Positions 9,838 to 21,130 of a stretch of DNA of 64,000 nt are shown here, one piece after another; the stretch's first letter is position 1; every line of letters starts with the position of its first letter. The notes beneath the pieces are model-generated. The model had not been told where the DNA came from and did no database searches. It saw only the letters and a list, made by a program, of their open reading frames with translations. The DNA comes from Dolomedes plantarius (Eukaryota > Arthropoda > Arachnida > Araneae > Dolomedidae): the NCBI GenBank assembly GCA_907164885.2, contig OU015495.1, positions 4,817,308-4,881,307 of the forward strand, written 5' to 3'. The position numbers were made by a program, and so were the translations under genes.

Positions 9838-10680
9838 TGAAAAATGTCTGATGCCTGGGGGATGGTGCATATTTAATCCTGCTGGATTTGTCCAAGTCCG
9901 TCGGAATGCACAATGAAGAAGAATTTGTGTAGATGATCGGACAGGATGCTTATGTACCCTTCACCCGTCAGAGTCGTCTTTAGACGTATCAGGAGTCCGA
10001 GATCACGCCAACTGCACACGCCGCATACCATCACAGAGTCTCCACCTTCCTGAACAATCCCTTGTTGACATGTACGGTCCATGGATTCATGAGGATGTCT
10101 CCATACCCGTACATATCCGTCCGCCCGATACAATTGGAAATGAGACTCCTCAGACCAGTGCAACGTGTTTCCAGTCATCAACAGTTCAATGGAGGTGTTG
10201 GCGGGTCGAGGCGAGGCGTAAATCTTTGTGCCATGCACTCAACAACTGTACACGAGTGGGCCTGGGGCTCCGAAAGTGTTGCACGTCTATCTTGTTTAAA
10301 AATTCACGTCATTCATCGACGGTCTCGTTCATTCAAGTTCTTTTTCGGACCACACCGCTGTCGGAGATTTGATGTTTTGGCGGGTACCTGATATTTACAG
10401 TACACTTGTGAAATTGTCGTGTGCGAAAATCCAAATTACATCGCTAACTCGGAGAGGCTATCTTCCATCTTTCGTGCGCCGACTATAACGTCACGTTCAA
10501 AGTCAAATAAATCGTGAGAGCCTGCCATTGTAACTAAAGGAACCGATCTAACAGCTTCGCCAGACTCCCGTTGTCTTATAAAGGCACTGCCGACCACATC
10601 GCGTTCCGCTGATTGTTTGCATATCTCCGTTATTTGCGTACGCACGCCTGTACCAGTAATTTTGGCTCTTCAGTGTAATA
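9838..10680 (-). pseudogene. Tc1-like transposase remnant
   Basis: Minus-strand remains of a Tc1/mariner superfamily transposase. The N-terminal helix-turn-helix region reads FERDVIVGARK (near 10500). The first catalytic region reads LHWSEESHFQLYRADG (near 10160), with Glu where the family usually has the first Asp. VRVWRHPHE and a VMVCGVCSWRDLG block follow. The sequence stops at LGQIQQD, where the second catalytic Asp would be, so the third residue and C-terminus are missing. Internal stops are present. I found no terminal inverted repeats, so the ends are approximate. Confidence 0.75.
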
Positions 10681-11187
10681 AGTTTTTTTTTCAAATAATA
10701 TCTACTGATACATTTTACTATAAGTTTTGAATAACATATTTAAAATTTGTCTGGGGTAGCAACGTAATATCTGAGATTTTTCGCTCCCGACTTTATCGTG
10801 GCAAACCTGCCAAAAAAGCAGCCTTTCATTAAAATCACACAGGTTTAATGCATAAAAATTCAATTTATTACTCGCTCGTTTATTCCTGAGCTGTTAGAAA
10901 TCGTGGCACAGTCTGACAGCATCTTATTTCCTGAAAATTTTCATCCTATCTACCTAAACCTACACGTGTGGTATAGTAAAACTGCCAGTCATACCCTGGC
11001 AATTCCGGCAGAGTGGACTCGCCTTCAAAGCCACAACAGGGATATCTTCCCATGATCTTCGATGAGTAACTACAAATGCAACACATTTACCAAATTAGAT
11101 TTATTTAAGGTCAGTTTTTTTCTTTTGTGTGTGTGTCTTATGCGGAGGCGCTTTGTCTTGAGAAATTCGCCTTTTGTTAGTCAGTGC
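10681..11187. other. AT-rich non-coding stretch
   Basis: About 500 bases without a supportable gene. A T-run lies at 10683-10690. No repeat boundary was identified. Confidence 0.5.
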
Positions 11188-12150
11188 GATTTACTGGCTA
11201 CTTTATTATGGGATCACCATAAAGGTGAACCAGCACTGCCCCTTACGACGGAGACACATTAACGGCCAAGCCTTATTCGGGATTTGAACCCAAGTCCACT
11301 GCGGGCCAGCTCAGTACACTAAGCACTACATCATGTAGTCAGGTAAATTAATAAAAACAAGAGGAATTCACCAACAACAAAAAGGGAAACTTATAGATCA
11401 TGAAACGAACGTTAAAGAAGACAAGGAATTGAAACACAGCTTCGAGATGAAAATTTCTCATAGTTTTTTTTTTGGGGGGGGGATGATAAGATTACATTGA
11501 GTCATGATAATATCAACGATAACTTAGCATTTAAAGGTCGTCTGTAAATTTTATCTTCCAAAAAGTTTTAAAAGTTGCGAGAAATTAAATTCATTGTTAG
11601 TGTTTCACGTATACGATAGAATTCAGATGGTAGAATAGCGGCTTTGAGAGTTGCTGACCCGGGTTCGAAGCCAAATACCACAAAACGTGGTCGTTCTACA
11701 TTTTTAAGTAAATTAATAAATAATTATTATTTGCCGAATTTATTTACTAAAGATAGATATTTACTTGAAATGAAATTTAATTTTAGGGTTTGTTTCTTAT
11801 AGGATGAAGGTACTGGTAGTTGACCGTTTGCTTAAAAAATGTAAAAAAAATGAGGATTTTATCAATATTAATGTTTTAATAGAGATCTATCTGACACGTA
11901 GCCCTATCTGTGGTAAAAATTGTGTAACTCTCGTATTTGCAGTGCATCATTGGTAGAATTTACGGCAATTACTCTGGAGCTGATATACGTGTAAATGAGT
12001 GTTCATTTATTCTCTTCATATGCATGATTAGAGTAAAGTTTTTTGGAACAGTTATCAGCACGAATTAAATTTTGGTAAGTTGCTTTTTTTTATCTATGAA
12101 TAGTGTGTTATAAATGGTGAATAGATTTGTTTTATTCCATAATATTACCC
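11188..12150. repeat. ~1-kb dispersed repeat, copy A
   Basis: Aligns over nearly its whole length with 25190-26170, with many substitutions and small indels. Both copies start with TTACTTTATTATGGGA, include a T-run next to a G-run (11465-11482), a second tRNA-like segment with GGGTTCGAAGCC (about 11660), and end near AGTGTGTTATAAATGGT. No long ORF is present. It may be a composite of SINEs or a segmental copy between array units. Confidence 0.7.
11190..11345 (-). mobile_element. tRNA-derived SINE within the 1-kb repeat
   Basis: On the minus strand a box A-like TAGTGCTTAGTGTACTGAG and a box B GGGTTCAAATCCC (near 11283-11295) have tRNA spacing. The partner lies at 25190-25340. Confidence 0.65.
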
Positions 12151-12583
12151 ATTACTGGCAAGCAGTAGTTTTTAAGCTATACACAAATTAGTTATTATAC
12201 TGCACAATTTCTTTTTTTACGTTTATAGATAACGAGTTGAATTAAAAATTTGCTTTCATGTTTGTCTCATAAACCGAAAGTAAAAGAACAGAAGTGCACA
12301 TTTATATCTTTCAATTCATGACCAAATAACTGATCGCAGTTTAACAACATTTCAGATATATTTTCTCGGTGATCCATAAATCTCTTTAATTACCTAAAAG
12401 AAAAGAAAAACTGACACTGAGAGAACAATAAAGTTTCCCGATCAGTTTCAACACTTAGTAGAAGTAACTTGATTATTTATAATTCATTTTCTATAATGGA
12501 TCAGGTATGCCGGGAACAACCACAGTGCACTAACTCTTTCACGTTACTGAACATGTCCGCTAAATACATCTGGGCATTTATGT
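12151..12583. other. Unit flank, non-coding
   Basis: AT-rich DNA with no gene. The right part (about 12480-12583) aligns with array flanks at 1250-1360 and 17815-17930. Confidence 0.5.
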
Positions 12584-12875
12584 AGGAAGGAGTTAGTACT
12601 CCTTCCTTTAGAAGTGAATCATTAGACTTAATTATTTTGAACATTTAATTAGACTAGACGATGTTTACAAGACAGGACTAACACTTAGTATGAAATTAAA
12701 AAAAACAAAGCATCAACACAGCTATTTGACTCAAAACGGCAAGCCTGCGGAGCGACACATCCGCTTCGTAATGTCACTAGTCCATCACTGTGTTTGCGCG
12801 CCAAGTCCTTCGCGCCGAAGTAGTAGGAGTGGAAGTTGTAGTAATAGTTCAGTTGTGTTGCCAAACTCATTCTCA
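12584..12875. mobile_element. 292-bp insertion of unknown type
   Basis: Flanked by the 9-bp direct repeat CATTTATGT (12575-12583 and 12876-12884). The related flanks at 1355 and 17920 have only one copy of this word and no insert. The inside is GC-richer than the surroundings. It begins with the short palindrome GGAAGGAGTTAGTACTCCTT. Short ORFs on both strands look like chance. I could not assign a class. Confidence 0.55.
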
Positions 12876-12884
12876 CATTTATGT

Positions 12885-14577
12885 TTGAATATCTATCATT
12901 TTACCCCACATTTGTCTTTTACGTTCTACAGGTGTTCGCATCTCTGATTCGAACAATGCTATGGAAGTTAAAAAACCGAATGCTTTCTGAAGTACATTTA
13001 TATGCGTTACATTTTTAATCATAGAGATCACTGAAATCCCTCTTAGACTGTTCTTCCATTAATTTGGAATTTTCCTAATTATTCAAAGTCTTATAAGGCC
13101 TAAGACCATAGTTCTGATATAAAGTTAATACATATCTCTAATTTTGGAAATAAAGACTTATTTCCCACTGCTGATAGCACAGTAATATCTCTCTGGCATA
13201 TTGTATGGCACAGCATATTTTTAAAGTAAGAGGTGCTTCTCTTTTGTACGTTACATTTAAATAAATTTTGTTTAGCTCAAAGTATTATCTTTCAGAATAA
13301 AGGTGAAGCATTTTGCACACTCTATGTTACATATATAAAATCTTCCTATTAGTAGTATAATAAATTTTAAAGCAAGTTAAACATTCATTTTATTTCGCAG
13401 AACCTACACTGAGATTTATTAAGGAAACATTCAAGTTCCATTTTCTGGACAGAAAAAAACTGAGGATTATTATTACTCTAAACAGTACATGTGATTCTTC
13501 AAAGCAGATATTAATACCCTTAACAATAGTTTAATACAGTTTAAGTCTGTTAAAATTTAGTTTCATATCGCAAAACACCCGTTGAGAGTCATAAGGGAAA
13601 CAATCAAGTTCCATTTGTTTCCTTCGAAAACATTGAAGATCATTAAAAAAAAAAGCAATAATTACATTCCATTCTTCATCATGAGCCAAAATCGATTATC
13701 ATGTTATGATCTATTCTGCTACATCTTTTGATATTCATGCCATTTGATGATTTTCCATATGCGTAATTACATGCGTAAATATTATGGCAATAGATTTGAA
13801 TAAGTATTTTATGTAAGGTTAGAAATCAATGGAAAATATCCATAAAATCTTTTTCTAACTGTCACTTTTCCGATGAAAGTGTTACATGAAATCAATACCG
13901 CAAATTGAATTTCTGTTAGATTGAAGGCCATTGTTAGCCAATCTGAAATAAAATATAATAGAAAAGATGTAACAAGAAATCAACCTTGCCACACATTAGT
14001 TTTAAAAGCCTTTAACATAAAGATACTAAGAGATAGTTACTCAATCAAGGGAAAAAGTGACTTAAAATCGCCCTTTCTTGATATATTTAAACTGAAATTT
14101 ATAATTCTTTCAAATTTTTTAATTTTATAGAAGTTTGAATGTGAACAATAAGAGCCATATTGCTGCAATATGTGCTTTTTAAATCTAGAAATACGACAAG
14201 AAATCCTACTTTGAAAGCCGAAAAATGAAGTTGTACCGTCAGTGGTTATTTGTTCTTCATAAAATATACAGTGTTATTGAACTTTTTATTTCTTTTTATT
14301 TTAAGCCAAAATACGTACGAGATCAAATTAGTGAAAAAATTAAATGCTTTCACGGAAAAATCTTCTTCAAGAATTGAGAAGTGATTTTAAAAGAATTATA
14401 AAAATTGCCAAATCATATAGCAGAATATATTTATTAAATTGTAAAATATTACAAAATAGAGGCTTCTTTATTTAAAGACTAAAATGTACAGATTAGGGGA
14501 ATATTGATTTTAATTAATTTCTTAAACTTAAAGACTTCATAAATTAGAAGAGCATATTAAGATTTCATCTGCATTTA
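12885..14577 (+). repeat. 5' flank of array unit, copy 3
   Basis: Aligns with the 5' flanks of copies 2 and 4 but is more diverged and carries many small indels, in keeping with the pseudogene it precedes. The 115-bp block conserved at 7066 and 18137 is present near 13040-13155 but degraded by stops. Confidence 0.6.
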
Positions 14578-14750
14578 ATGCGTGCATTACATGATCTAAC
14601 AGCGAATATGACTAACTCGCACCAACACCTTACAAGATCGGAACCGACAAATAACGAACAGAGACATTATGATCCGATAAGGTATTGTTTCATGATCGCA
14701 GGAATTGATGTTTTTGAAAGGAATGATAATAGGTATGAAAAACTAAAGTA

Positions 14751-16176
14751 CACTCATGGACAAAAAAATTAGCGCACCAAGAAGGAGTCGTCTAAATGAA
14801 ACGAAATTTTACATACGTAATGATTACTTTGATCTAAGTCTTTGATGAGTCAATGATAAGAAAATCAAAGAAAAAGGATAATTTATTTCAGAGAAAAAGG
14901 CAAAAGAACGGAGGAGTTAATACTTCGTTGGACCCCCCTCTAGCGCGAATGCACGATGCGATACGATCGGGCATTGAGTCATACAAGTTCTGTATCATGT
15001 CTTGAGACATTTCGTTCCATATTTGCTGTAACCTTGCCTCTAGTTCGTTCAAACTCGTGGGATGCCCAACTCGTCGTCCCAAATGATCCCAGATATGCTC
15101 GATTGGAGACAAATCTAGGGATCGGGCAGGTCTAGGAAGGGTAGTAACAGTGCGGAGACAGTCTTGTGACACCCTTGCCGTATGAGGCCGAGCATTGTCT
15201 TGTTGAAAAATGGCTCCTGGGAGCCGTTGCATGAGTGGCAACACATGTGGTTGCAGGATTTCATGAACATACCGCTGGGCTGTCATGGTGCCACGGAACA
15301 ATACTAGGGGTGACGGTGTATTGTAGACAATGGCACCCCATACCATCACCACCAGATGTGGGAGCGATGTGTCGCTGTACAGCAAATGCAGGATTGAAGC
15401 GTTCACCACGGGCTCTCCACACACGAACACGATTGTCATCACTGCCGAGATCGAATCTGGATTCGTCGCTAAAGACGACCTGGTTCCATTCCGCTACAGT
15501 CCAGTTTCCTCGTGCGCGGCAAAACTCCAAACGGAGGCGTCGATGTGTGGGCGTCAAGGGCAGCACACGTAATGGGCGCCGCGATACCAACTGTCCTTCA
15601 ACCAGGCGCCTTCGTATGGTTCGAGAAGACACAGAGGCCCCTAGTGAAGGTGCTACCTGTGCCTGGATGGCGGCCGATGAAGCATTTGGCTGTACGCGTG
15701 CATTTCTTACGATGTGGCGGTCTTCTCGACGACTGGTCTGTCGAGGGCGTCCTGAGCCTGGTCTTCGTGTACATGACATCTCTCGGGTCCACTGGTCCCA
15801 ACACCTCCTCACAACACAATCAGAGCGGCCTAATTGACGAGCTACTCGCCGAGCTGACCACCCAGATTCCATCATCCCGACGATTCTCCCCCTCTCAAAC
15901 TGCGACAACTGCTTATATCGTCTTCGAACACGGCGTAATGGCATGTCAATCTCAGCTCTTCCTTTGTAAATGATTCAGCACACCCAAACAAGCTTTGGTT
16001 ACCTGTTTTATACTCTACAGAGTACGATGTTCAACGCCCTCTACCGGCTATACGTAATGCGCAATCACGCTGTATTTCTAATCATTTGCATATCTCCCCG
16101 AAATGTACCTTCATTGCAAGTTTCGTTATGATCCCGCAATTATTTCTTGGTGCGCTAATTTTTTTGTCCATGAGTG
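14751..16176 (-). mobile_element. Tc1/mariner element inside Gr copy 3
   Basis: A full-length 1426-bp element. It has perfect 33-bp terminal inverted repeats (14751-14783 and 16144-16176) starting CACTCATGGACAAAAAAATT, and a TA target duplication (14749-14750 and 16177-16178). It carries one transposase gene on the minus strand, opposite to the host gene. The perfect repeats suggest a fairly recent insertion. Confidence 0.95.
14888..15944 (-). pseudogene. Tc1-like transposase with one frameshift
   Basis: Catalyses cut-and-paste movement of its element. About 350 codons, the normal size. Order: N-terminal helix-turn-helix domains (LSQFERGRIVGMMESGWSAR), a GRPR-like hook (SGRPRQTSRR), first catalytic Asp in VVFSDESRFDLG, second in IFQQDNARPHTAR, Glu in LSPIEHIWDHLGRR, and a C-terminus ending at 14888. 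The reading frame changes once, near 15350, where one extra base turns an expected GVMVWGAI-like run into GGDGMGCH. Otherwise it is intact. I count 32 residues between the second Asp and the Glu, fewer than the 34 usual for Tc1. The copy cannot make full-length transposase unless the shift is a sequencing error. Confidence 0.9.
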
Positions 16177-17183
16177 TATATTTTTATAACTATATTTCAT
16201 ATTATCTTTGTCTTAACGGTCTTAACGGGGATTTTCGTAACTGGATATTTATTTAATGGTATTACACAAGATACTCTCTCTCCGATTTTACTTACCATTC
16301 TGGAATCGTTCTTAGATACATGTTGTACAAGAAAAGAAATGATTTAACTCAATTAATGAAGCTATTGTGTAGTTTCAGACTGTCAAAGACGTTTGATACT
16401 GATTTAAATACCTTTAGAAAACGATTGTATTGCATTTATATCATAAACGTCTTATTTTCTCTTGCACTTATAGCAAGTACTATTGGAACTTTGCTTATAG
16501 AATACCAACAAATAACCTATCGTGATGACACATTTATCAGTCAAATTCTGTTAAAACTTCATCCGGCAGCAGACATTTACTTTACCGCAGTAGTGCTCTT
16601 CACAAATTTCACCAGCAGCGTTCTTTCCTCTTTCATTTTCTTCTTTTTGTATGCCGCAGTATCATGGCATTTGAAGCTCATATTAAATCATACGAAAAAA
16701 AGTTTTCAACGGTCTCCCTTTTGTTTTAAAATGAACCATCAAATATACTTAAGAGCAACCAATTTGCTGGCTTCAGTGAATAGGATACTCAGTGAAATTG
16801 CATTTTTTTCTGTTGTCCAGCTATCAATTTTACTGTATTTCACGACATTTAATTCTTTGAAACATGGTTTCCGCCCTAGATTCCATGAGGTAGCTTCCAG
16901 TTTAAACCTTATCTTAGTTCTGCTGCTGTTTTCATGTGCCATATCTTTCGCGGCAGAGATTCCTGATATAAATGAGGAAATTCTCAAAGAATTACTTGAA
17001 ATTCCTTTCGACCTTGATTCGTTTGGGGAAAGGATATCTCTCACTATGCAAGTGCAGAAGGGTGTCTACCTCACTGTAAGTGGGATGACCCCGATAAGGA
17101 AAGGTACCTTTATGGTTTTGTTCGGGACAATAATAACTTATTCACTTTTGGTAAGATCTTTGTCAGATATATCGTCAAAATGA

Positions 17184-17980
17184 GTATCTGTTGCGCTAAA
17201 GACCTGTCAAAAAGAACTAAACTCTTTATGTTCAGATATAAAATTACATTTGATTAAATTTTTGCCGATACCATGGCCATCCTCACTGTAAAATATCAAT
17301 GGAAATCACAGCTATCTCGTCAAATTGAACATCCTTTGCTGAAAAGACCCGTGTAATGAACAGAGTACAGTCTTTATTTTGAGATGCATAACATTCTGGT
17401 GGTTTATGTGATATTTGATTAAATTATAGATGATACGACGGCCATTCTTGGTGCAAAATATCAATGGACTTTGAGCAAATTTTCTTTAAAAAAACCGCGC
17501 AAGTTTCTATCTTATAGTAGTAAGCGGCGTGCATGGAGCAAGTGGAACAGTTATGCCAATGCTTTTTTCACTTCAGTCATCAAAAGTTTCATAAGTCTTG
17601 GACGTATACATAAGGTAAAGTGTCACAACTTCTGATATACTTTAGGTGAAACTTTAACTGTAACGATTCACGTGCTCTTTCTGTTGATGGCCCTTTAGAC
17701 TACACAAAAATCATCCCATTCTTCCCCGACAGCCAAACTTTAATCCAGCGTCAATACATATTTTATTTCAAAACTGTACGAGGAACGTAAGAGTGTCATT
17801 AATTAGTAGAAGGAACTTGATGATATATCATTCATTGTCTGTAATAGATTTGGAATCCTGGAAACAACTACACTGCAGAAACGTTTGCTCGTAACTGAAC
17901 GTAACCGCCAAACAACGCTGGACTTTTATGTTTCAATATTGTCATTTTCCTTCCACATTTACTTTGTACATTCTACAATT
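17184..17980 (+). repeat. 3' flank of array unit, copy 3
   Basis: Aligns with 562-1390 and contains the uninterrupted version of the site where the SINE (1014) and the LTR element (1395) inserted between copies 1 and 2. It therefore serves as the empty-site reference for both. Confidence 0.65.
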
Positions 17981-19418
17981 GTTCGATTGCCTGATTCGAA
18001 TAATGACATGGAATTCAAATCGCAATTCTCACATTCTTTGGCCAAAAAAACAAAAAAAAAACAATGCGTTCTAAGGGAGAAAAATTTCTCATGTGCGTTA
18101 CATTTTTAATGATACATATCACTGTAATGTCGGTCGAATTCATTTGGAGTAAATTTGGAATTTTCATAATTATTCTAACTATTATAATTCTCAAGGATAT
18201 CATACTGATAAAAACGTATTACGAATCTATGATTTCAGAAAATAAAGGCTAACTTCCCGATGCTGTTAGCATTTTATTCTCTTCTTAGCATTTTGTGTGA
18301 TTGTGTGAGACGGCATTCTTTTAAACCGAATTGGGCTTCTCTGAACTGAAAGCTACATTAAAATAAATATTGTTTATCTCAGACTATTATCTTTTAGAGT
18401 ATATTTAAAGCATTGCACATTTTATGTGTTACATTTATTTTAAATAATTATATAAGTAGTCTAACACAGTTTAAATAATTTAAACATCCGTTTCATTCCG
18501 CAAAACCCATATTGAGAGTAATTAGTCAAATATTCAAATCCTACTTTCTGGATAGAAATATTCCTTTGAAATCATAATGATTATTTTTGAAAAAGGCAAT
18601 AATTTGAGTCCATTATTCTTCACGAGCGAAAATCGATCACAACTTTACAGTCCATTGGGCTTTAATGTTTTGATATTCAGATAATTTGTTGATGTCCATT
18701 TTCGAAATTACATGCACAAATATTATTGTAATTGATTTGAATGTGTGTATTTTGGAAGGTTGGCAATCAATGGGAAATATCCATAAATATATTTTTTACA
18801 TGATATGTTTACGAAGGAAGTTGTTTACATTCTGTTTTTGAATTAATTTCTTAAAAAAGTATTTCATCTGATTAATACCACAAATTGAATTCATGGTTGA
18901 GTGAAGCACAGTGTCACGCACTCTCAAACAAAATATAATAAAAAATATGTAACAGAATGAATTAACTGTACCACACATTAATTTTAAAAGCCTTTTATCA
19001 TACAGATGCTGAGGGAAATGTTCCTCCATCAAGTGAAAAAACGATTTGAAGTTGTACTTTCTTCGGATATTTAAGCTGATATTTATACCTTTATTTTTAT
19101 TTTAAAGTTTAAAAGCGTACAAATGTGAGTTAAAACAACCATAATTTTATAATTTATGTTTTGTAAATCATGAAATATGGCAAGAAATCTGATTTTGGAA
19201 GACTACAGATGTATGAGTTTATCATAAATAGCAGCTAGTTCGTGACGACACAATGAATGGAATTAAACATCATTATTCGTTTTTAACTAAAGAAAAAATA
19301 GCTGAGTTTCTAAACATTACAGTAGCTGAAAAAAACATTTATTTGTTATACATGAATAGATGAATGACGAGTAGCTTATTCTTATACCTTTAAAGACAGA
19401 AATATCTGAAGTATTTTA
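17981..19418 (+). repeat. 5' flank of array unit, copy 4
   Basis: Closest match is the flank of copy 2 (6893-8342), with long near-identical runs. No transposon interrupts this unit, so 17184-20591 (about 3.4 kb) shows the basic repeat unit of the array. Confidence 0.65.
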
Positions 19419-20591
19419 GTGCGTGCATTACATGAACTAACAGTGAATATGACTAATTCGTTTCAAAACTTTACAAGATTGGATCCAACAAATGACGTCC
19501 AGAGGCTTTACGATCCCATAAGAAATTGTTTTATGATCGCAGGAATTGATATTTTTGAAAGGAATGATAATATGTGTCAAAAAGTAAAGTATATTTTTAT
19601 AATCATATTTCATATTTTCTCAGTATTAGCAGTATCAACGGGGATAATCTTAATTGGATTTTTATTTAATGGTATTACACAAGAAATTATCTCTCCGATC
19701 TTACTATACCATTCTGGCATCGCTCTTAGATACATGTTGTACAAGAGGAGAAATGATATAACTCAATTAATGAAGCAATTGTGCAGTTTCAGACTGTCAA
19801 AAAAGTTTGGTACTGATATAAAAGCATTTAGAAAAAGATTATATTTCATAAGCACAATCACTGTGTCCTTTTCTGTTGCATTTATAGCAACTAATATTAC
19901 GATTTTGCTAACACAAGAAAAAAAATTTGACTACCCGAATCCCATACTTGACCGTCTAAGTGTGGTAAAAAACCACCCGGCAGCAGAAAGTTACTTTATC
20001 GCAATAGTACTCTTTACGACTTTCACCAGCAGCCTTCTTTCTTCTTTTATTTTCTCGTTTTTGTACGCCACGATATCATGGCATTTGAAGGTCATATTAA
20101 ATCATACGAAAAATTGCTTTGAACAGTCTCCATTTTCTTTTAAAGTAAACCATCAGAAATACTTAAAAGCAAGCAAATTGCTGGATTCAGTAAATCGAAT
20201 ACTTAGTGAAATTCTATTCTTTTCTGTTCTCCAGCTATCAATGTTACTGTATTTCACGGCATTTAGTGCTTTGAAGCATGGTTTTCGACATGATAACCGG
20301 GCGATAGCTTCGAGCATAAATCTTGTCTCAGTTCTTCTGCTTTTTTCATGGGCCATGTCTTTCGCGGCAGATATTCCTGATATAAATGATGAAATTCTCA
20401 AAGACTTACTTAAAATTCCTTTCAACCATGACTCGTTTGGGGAAAGAATATCTCTCACTATGCAAGTGCAGAAGGGCCTCTACCTGACTGTAAGTGGGAT
20501 GACCCCTATAAGAAAAGGTACATTCATGGTGATGTTTGGGACGATAATAACTTATTCACTGCTGGTGAGATCTTTATCAGATGTATCGTAA
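19419..20591 (+). CDS. Gr-like chemoreceptor copy 4, intact
   Basis: A 390-codon open frame, closest to copy 2. Seven hydrophobic segments lie in the same positions as in copy 2, with YDPIRNCFMIAGIDIFERND before the first. The C-terminus keeps FGTIITYSLLVRSLSD. It ends two codons earlier than its relatives because a codon read as TCA elsewhere is TAA here (20589-20591); the loss should be harmless. The frame opens with GTG preceded by AG, as in copy 2. The first ATG is codon 11 (19449), and an in-frame TGA lies at 19407. The predicted external loop around residues 165-185 differs clearly from copies 3 and 5, as expected for receptors with different ligands. Confidence 0.8.
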   Translation: MRALHELTVNMTNSFQNFTRLDPTNDVQRLYDPIRNCFMIAGIDIFERNDNMCQKVKYIFIIIFHIFSVLAVSTGIILIGFLFNGITQEIISPILLYHSGIALRYMLYKRRNDITQLMKQLCSFRLSKKFGTDIKAFRKRLYFISTITVSFSVAFIATNITILLTQEKKFDYPNPILDRLSVVKNHPAAESYFIAIVLFTTFTSSLLSSFIFSFLYATISWHLKVILNHTKNCFEQSPFSFKVNHQKYLKASKLLDSVNRILSEILFFSVLQLSMLLYFTAFSALKHGFRHDNRAIASSINLVSVLLLFSWAMSFAADIPDINDEILKDLLKIPFNHDSFGERISLTMQVQKGLYLTVSGMTPIRKGTFMVMFGTIITYSLLVRSLSDVS

Positions 20592-20799
20592 AAATGAGTA
20601 TCCTTTGAGCAAAAGGACTGTCGAAAAGAACTACAACTTTAAGTTCAGATATAAAAATTTCTAGTGGTTTCTATGACATTATATGAAATTTTTGCGGATA
20701 CCATGACCTTCCTCACTGGAAAAAAATCAGTGTAAATCTGAGTTTAGGCTAATGTATAATATTGTAATAGAATAATTTTGAAGATAACAATTTTAAGTT
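20592..20799 (+). repeat. 3' flank of array unit, copy 4
   Basis: Matches the region after copy 2 (9522-9740) and stops at a half fold-back element. Confidence 0.55.
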
Positions 20800-20942
20800 T
20801 ACAAACCCGGTCGACGGGTTTGTAACCAGTTGCGCCGTGTGCGTGGCTCCATTCAATTACATAGGTTACGACTCAACACGGACTGGTTTGTGATTCGAGT
20901 CAGTTATCAGTTTCTTTTGAGTTGCCCCGTGTGCAGACGGCC
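20800..20942. mobile_element. Half of a fold-back element
   Basis: This is the inverted counterpart of 49124-49274. It runs from a GACGGGTTTGTAACCAGTTG arm to the terminus CCGTGTGCAGACGGCC followed by TTA. Only one half is complete; the other half is reduced to about 9 bases of the palindrome arm. Confidence 0.7.
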
Positions 20943-21130
20943 TTATTCTTCCTCCTAAAAATGGAAGGTCTCTGGAAATGGAACCTTGCTGGTGCCATCG
21001 TTCGCTAATGGAGTAATTCTTTTGTGTGTATTGATGCGTCTTTTTCCTGACATAATTTCATACCTTTCCAGATTTGGATCCCGCAGTGAGCTCTATGAAC
21101 ATACGACGACAGCAACAACAAAAACATTTA
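20943..21130 (+). mobile_element. SINE 3' fragment with CAACAA tail
   Basis: Aligns with 22018-22205 and with the 3' part of the tRNA-headed SINE at 61748. It starts near TTCTTCCTCCT and ends in ACGACAGCAACAACAAAAA. The tRNA head is missing. Confidence 0.6.

Larger units (their letters stand above)
14578..17183 (+). pseudogene. Gr-like chemoreceptor copy 3, disrupted
   Basis: This is the third receptor copy. The first about 59 codons (14578-14750) match copies 2, 4 and 5 up to the Lys codon before a Tyr. There a 1.4-kb Tc1-like element sits at the TA of the Tyr codon, and the coding sequence resumes at 16177 with YIFITIF. A second lesion follows: near 16292 one base is missing in the segment encoding LLYHSG in the intact copies, shifting the frame. 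From 16320 the original frame is open to SLSDISSK at 17181. At its start this copy has ATG where the others have GTG, and lacks the AG dinucleotide that precedes it elsewhere. Either lesion alone would destroy the protein, so this is a clear pseudogene. Confidence 0.9.

Noticed and set aside
9873..10391. Host gene at 10 kb because of overlapping ORFs on both strands
   Set aside because: The minus-strand frames carry Tc1-like transposase motifs; the plus-strand ones are shadows.
11640..11700. Possible tRNA gene (GGGTTCGAAGCC near 11660)
   Set aside because: Box B is good but no acceptor stem or anticodon arm pairs convincingly. The same word recurs in the 25-kb repeat, so it is a SINE-type remnant.
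15235..15973. Long plus-strand ORFs (200, 153 and 80 codons) around 15.2-16.0 kb
   Set aside because: They lie opposite the Tc1-like transposase in GC-richer DNA and have no motif of their own.
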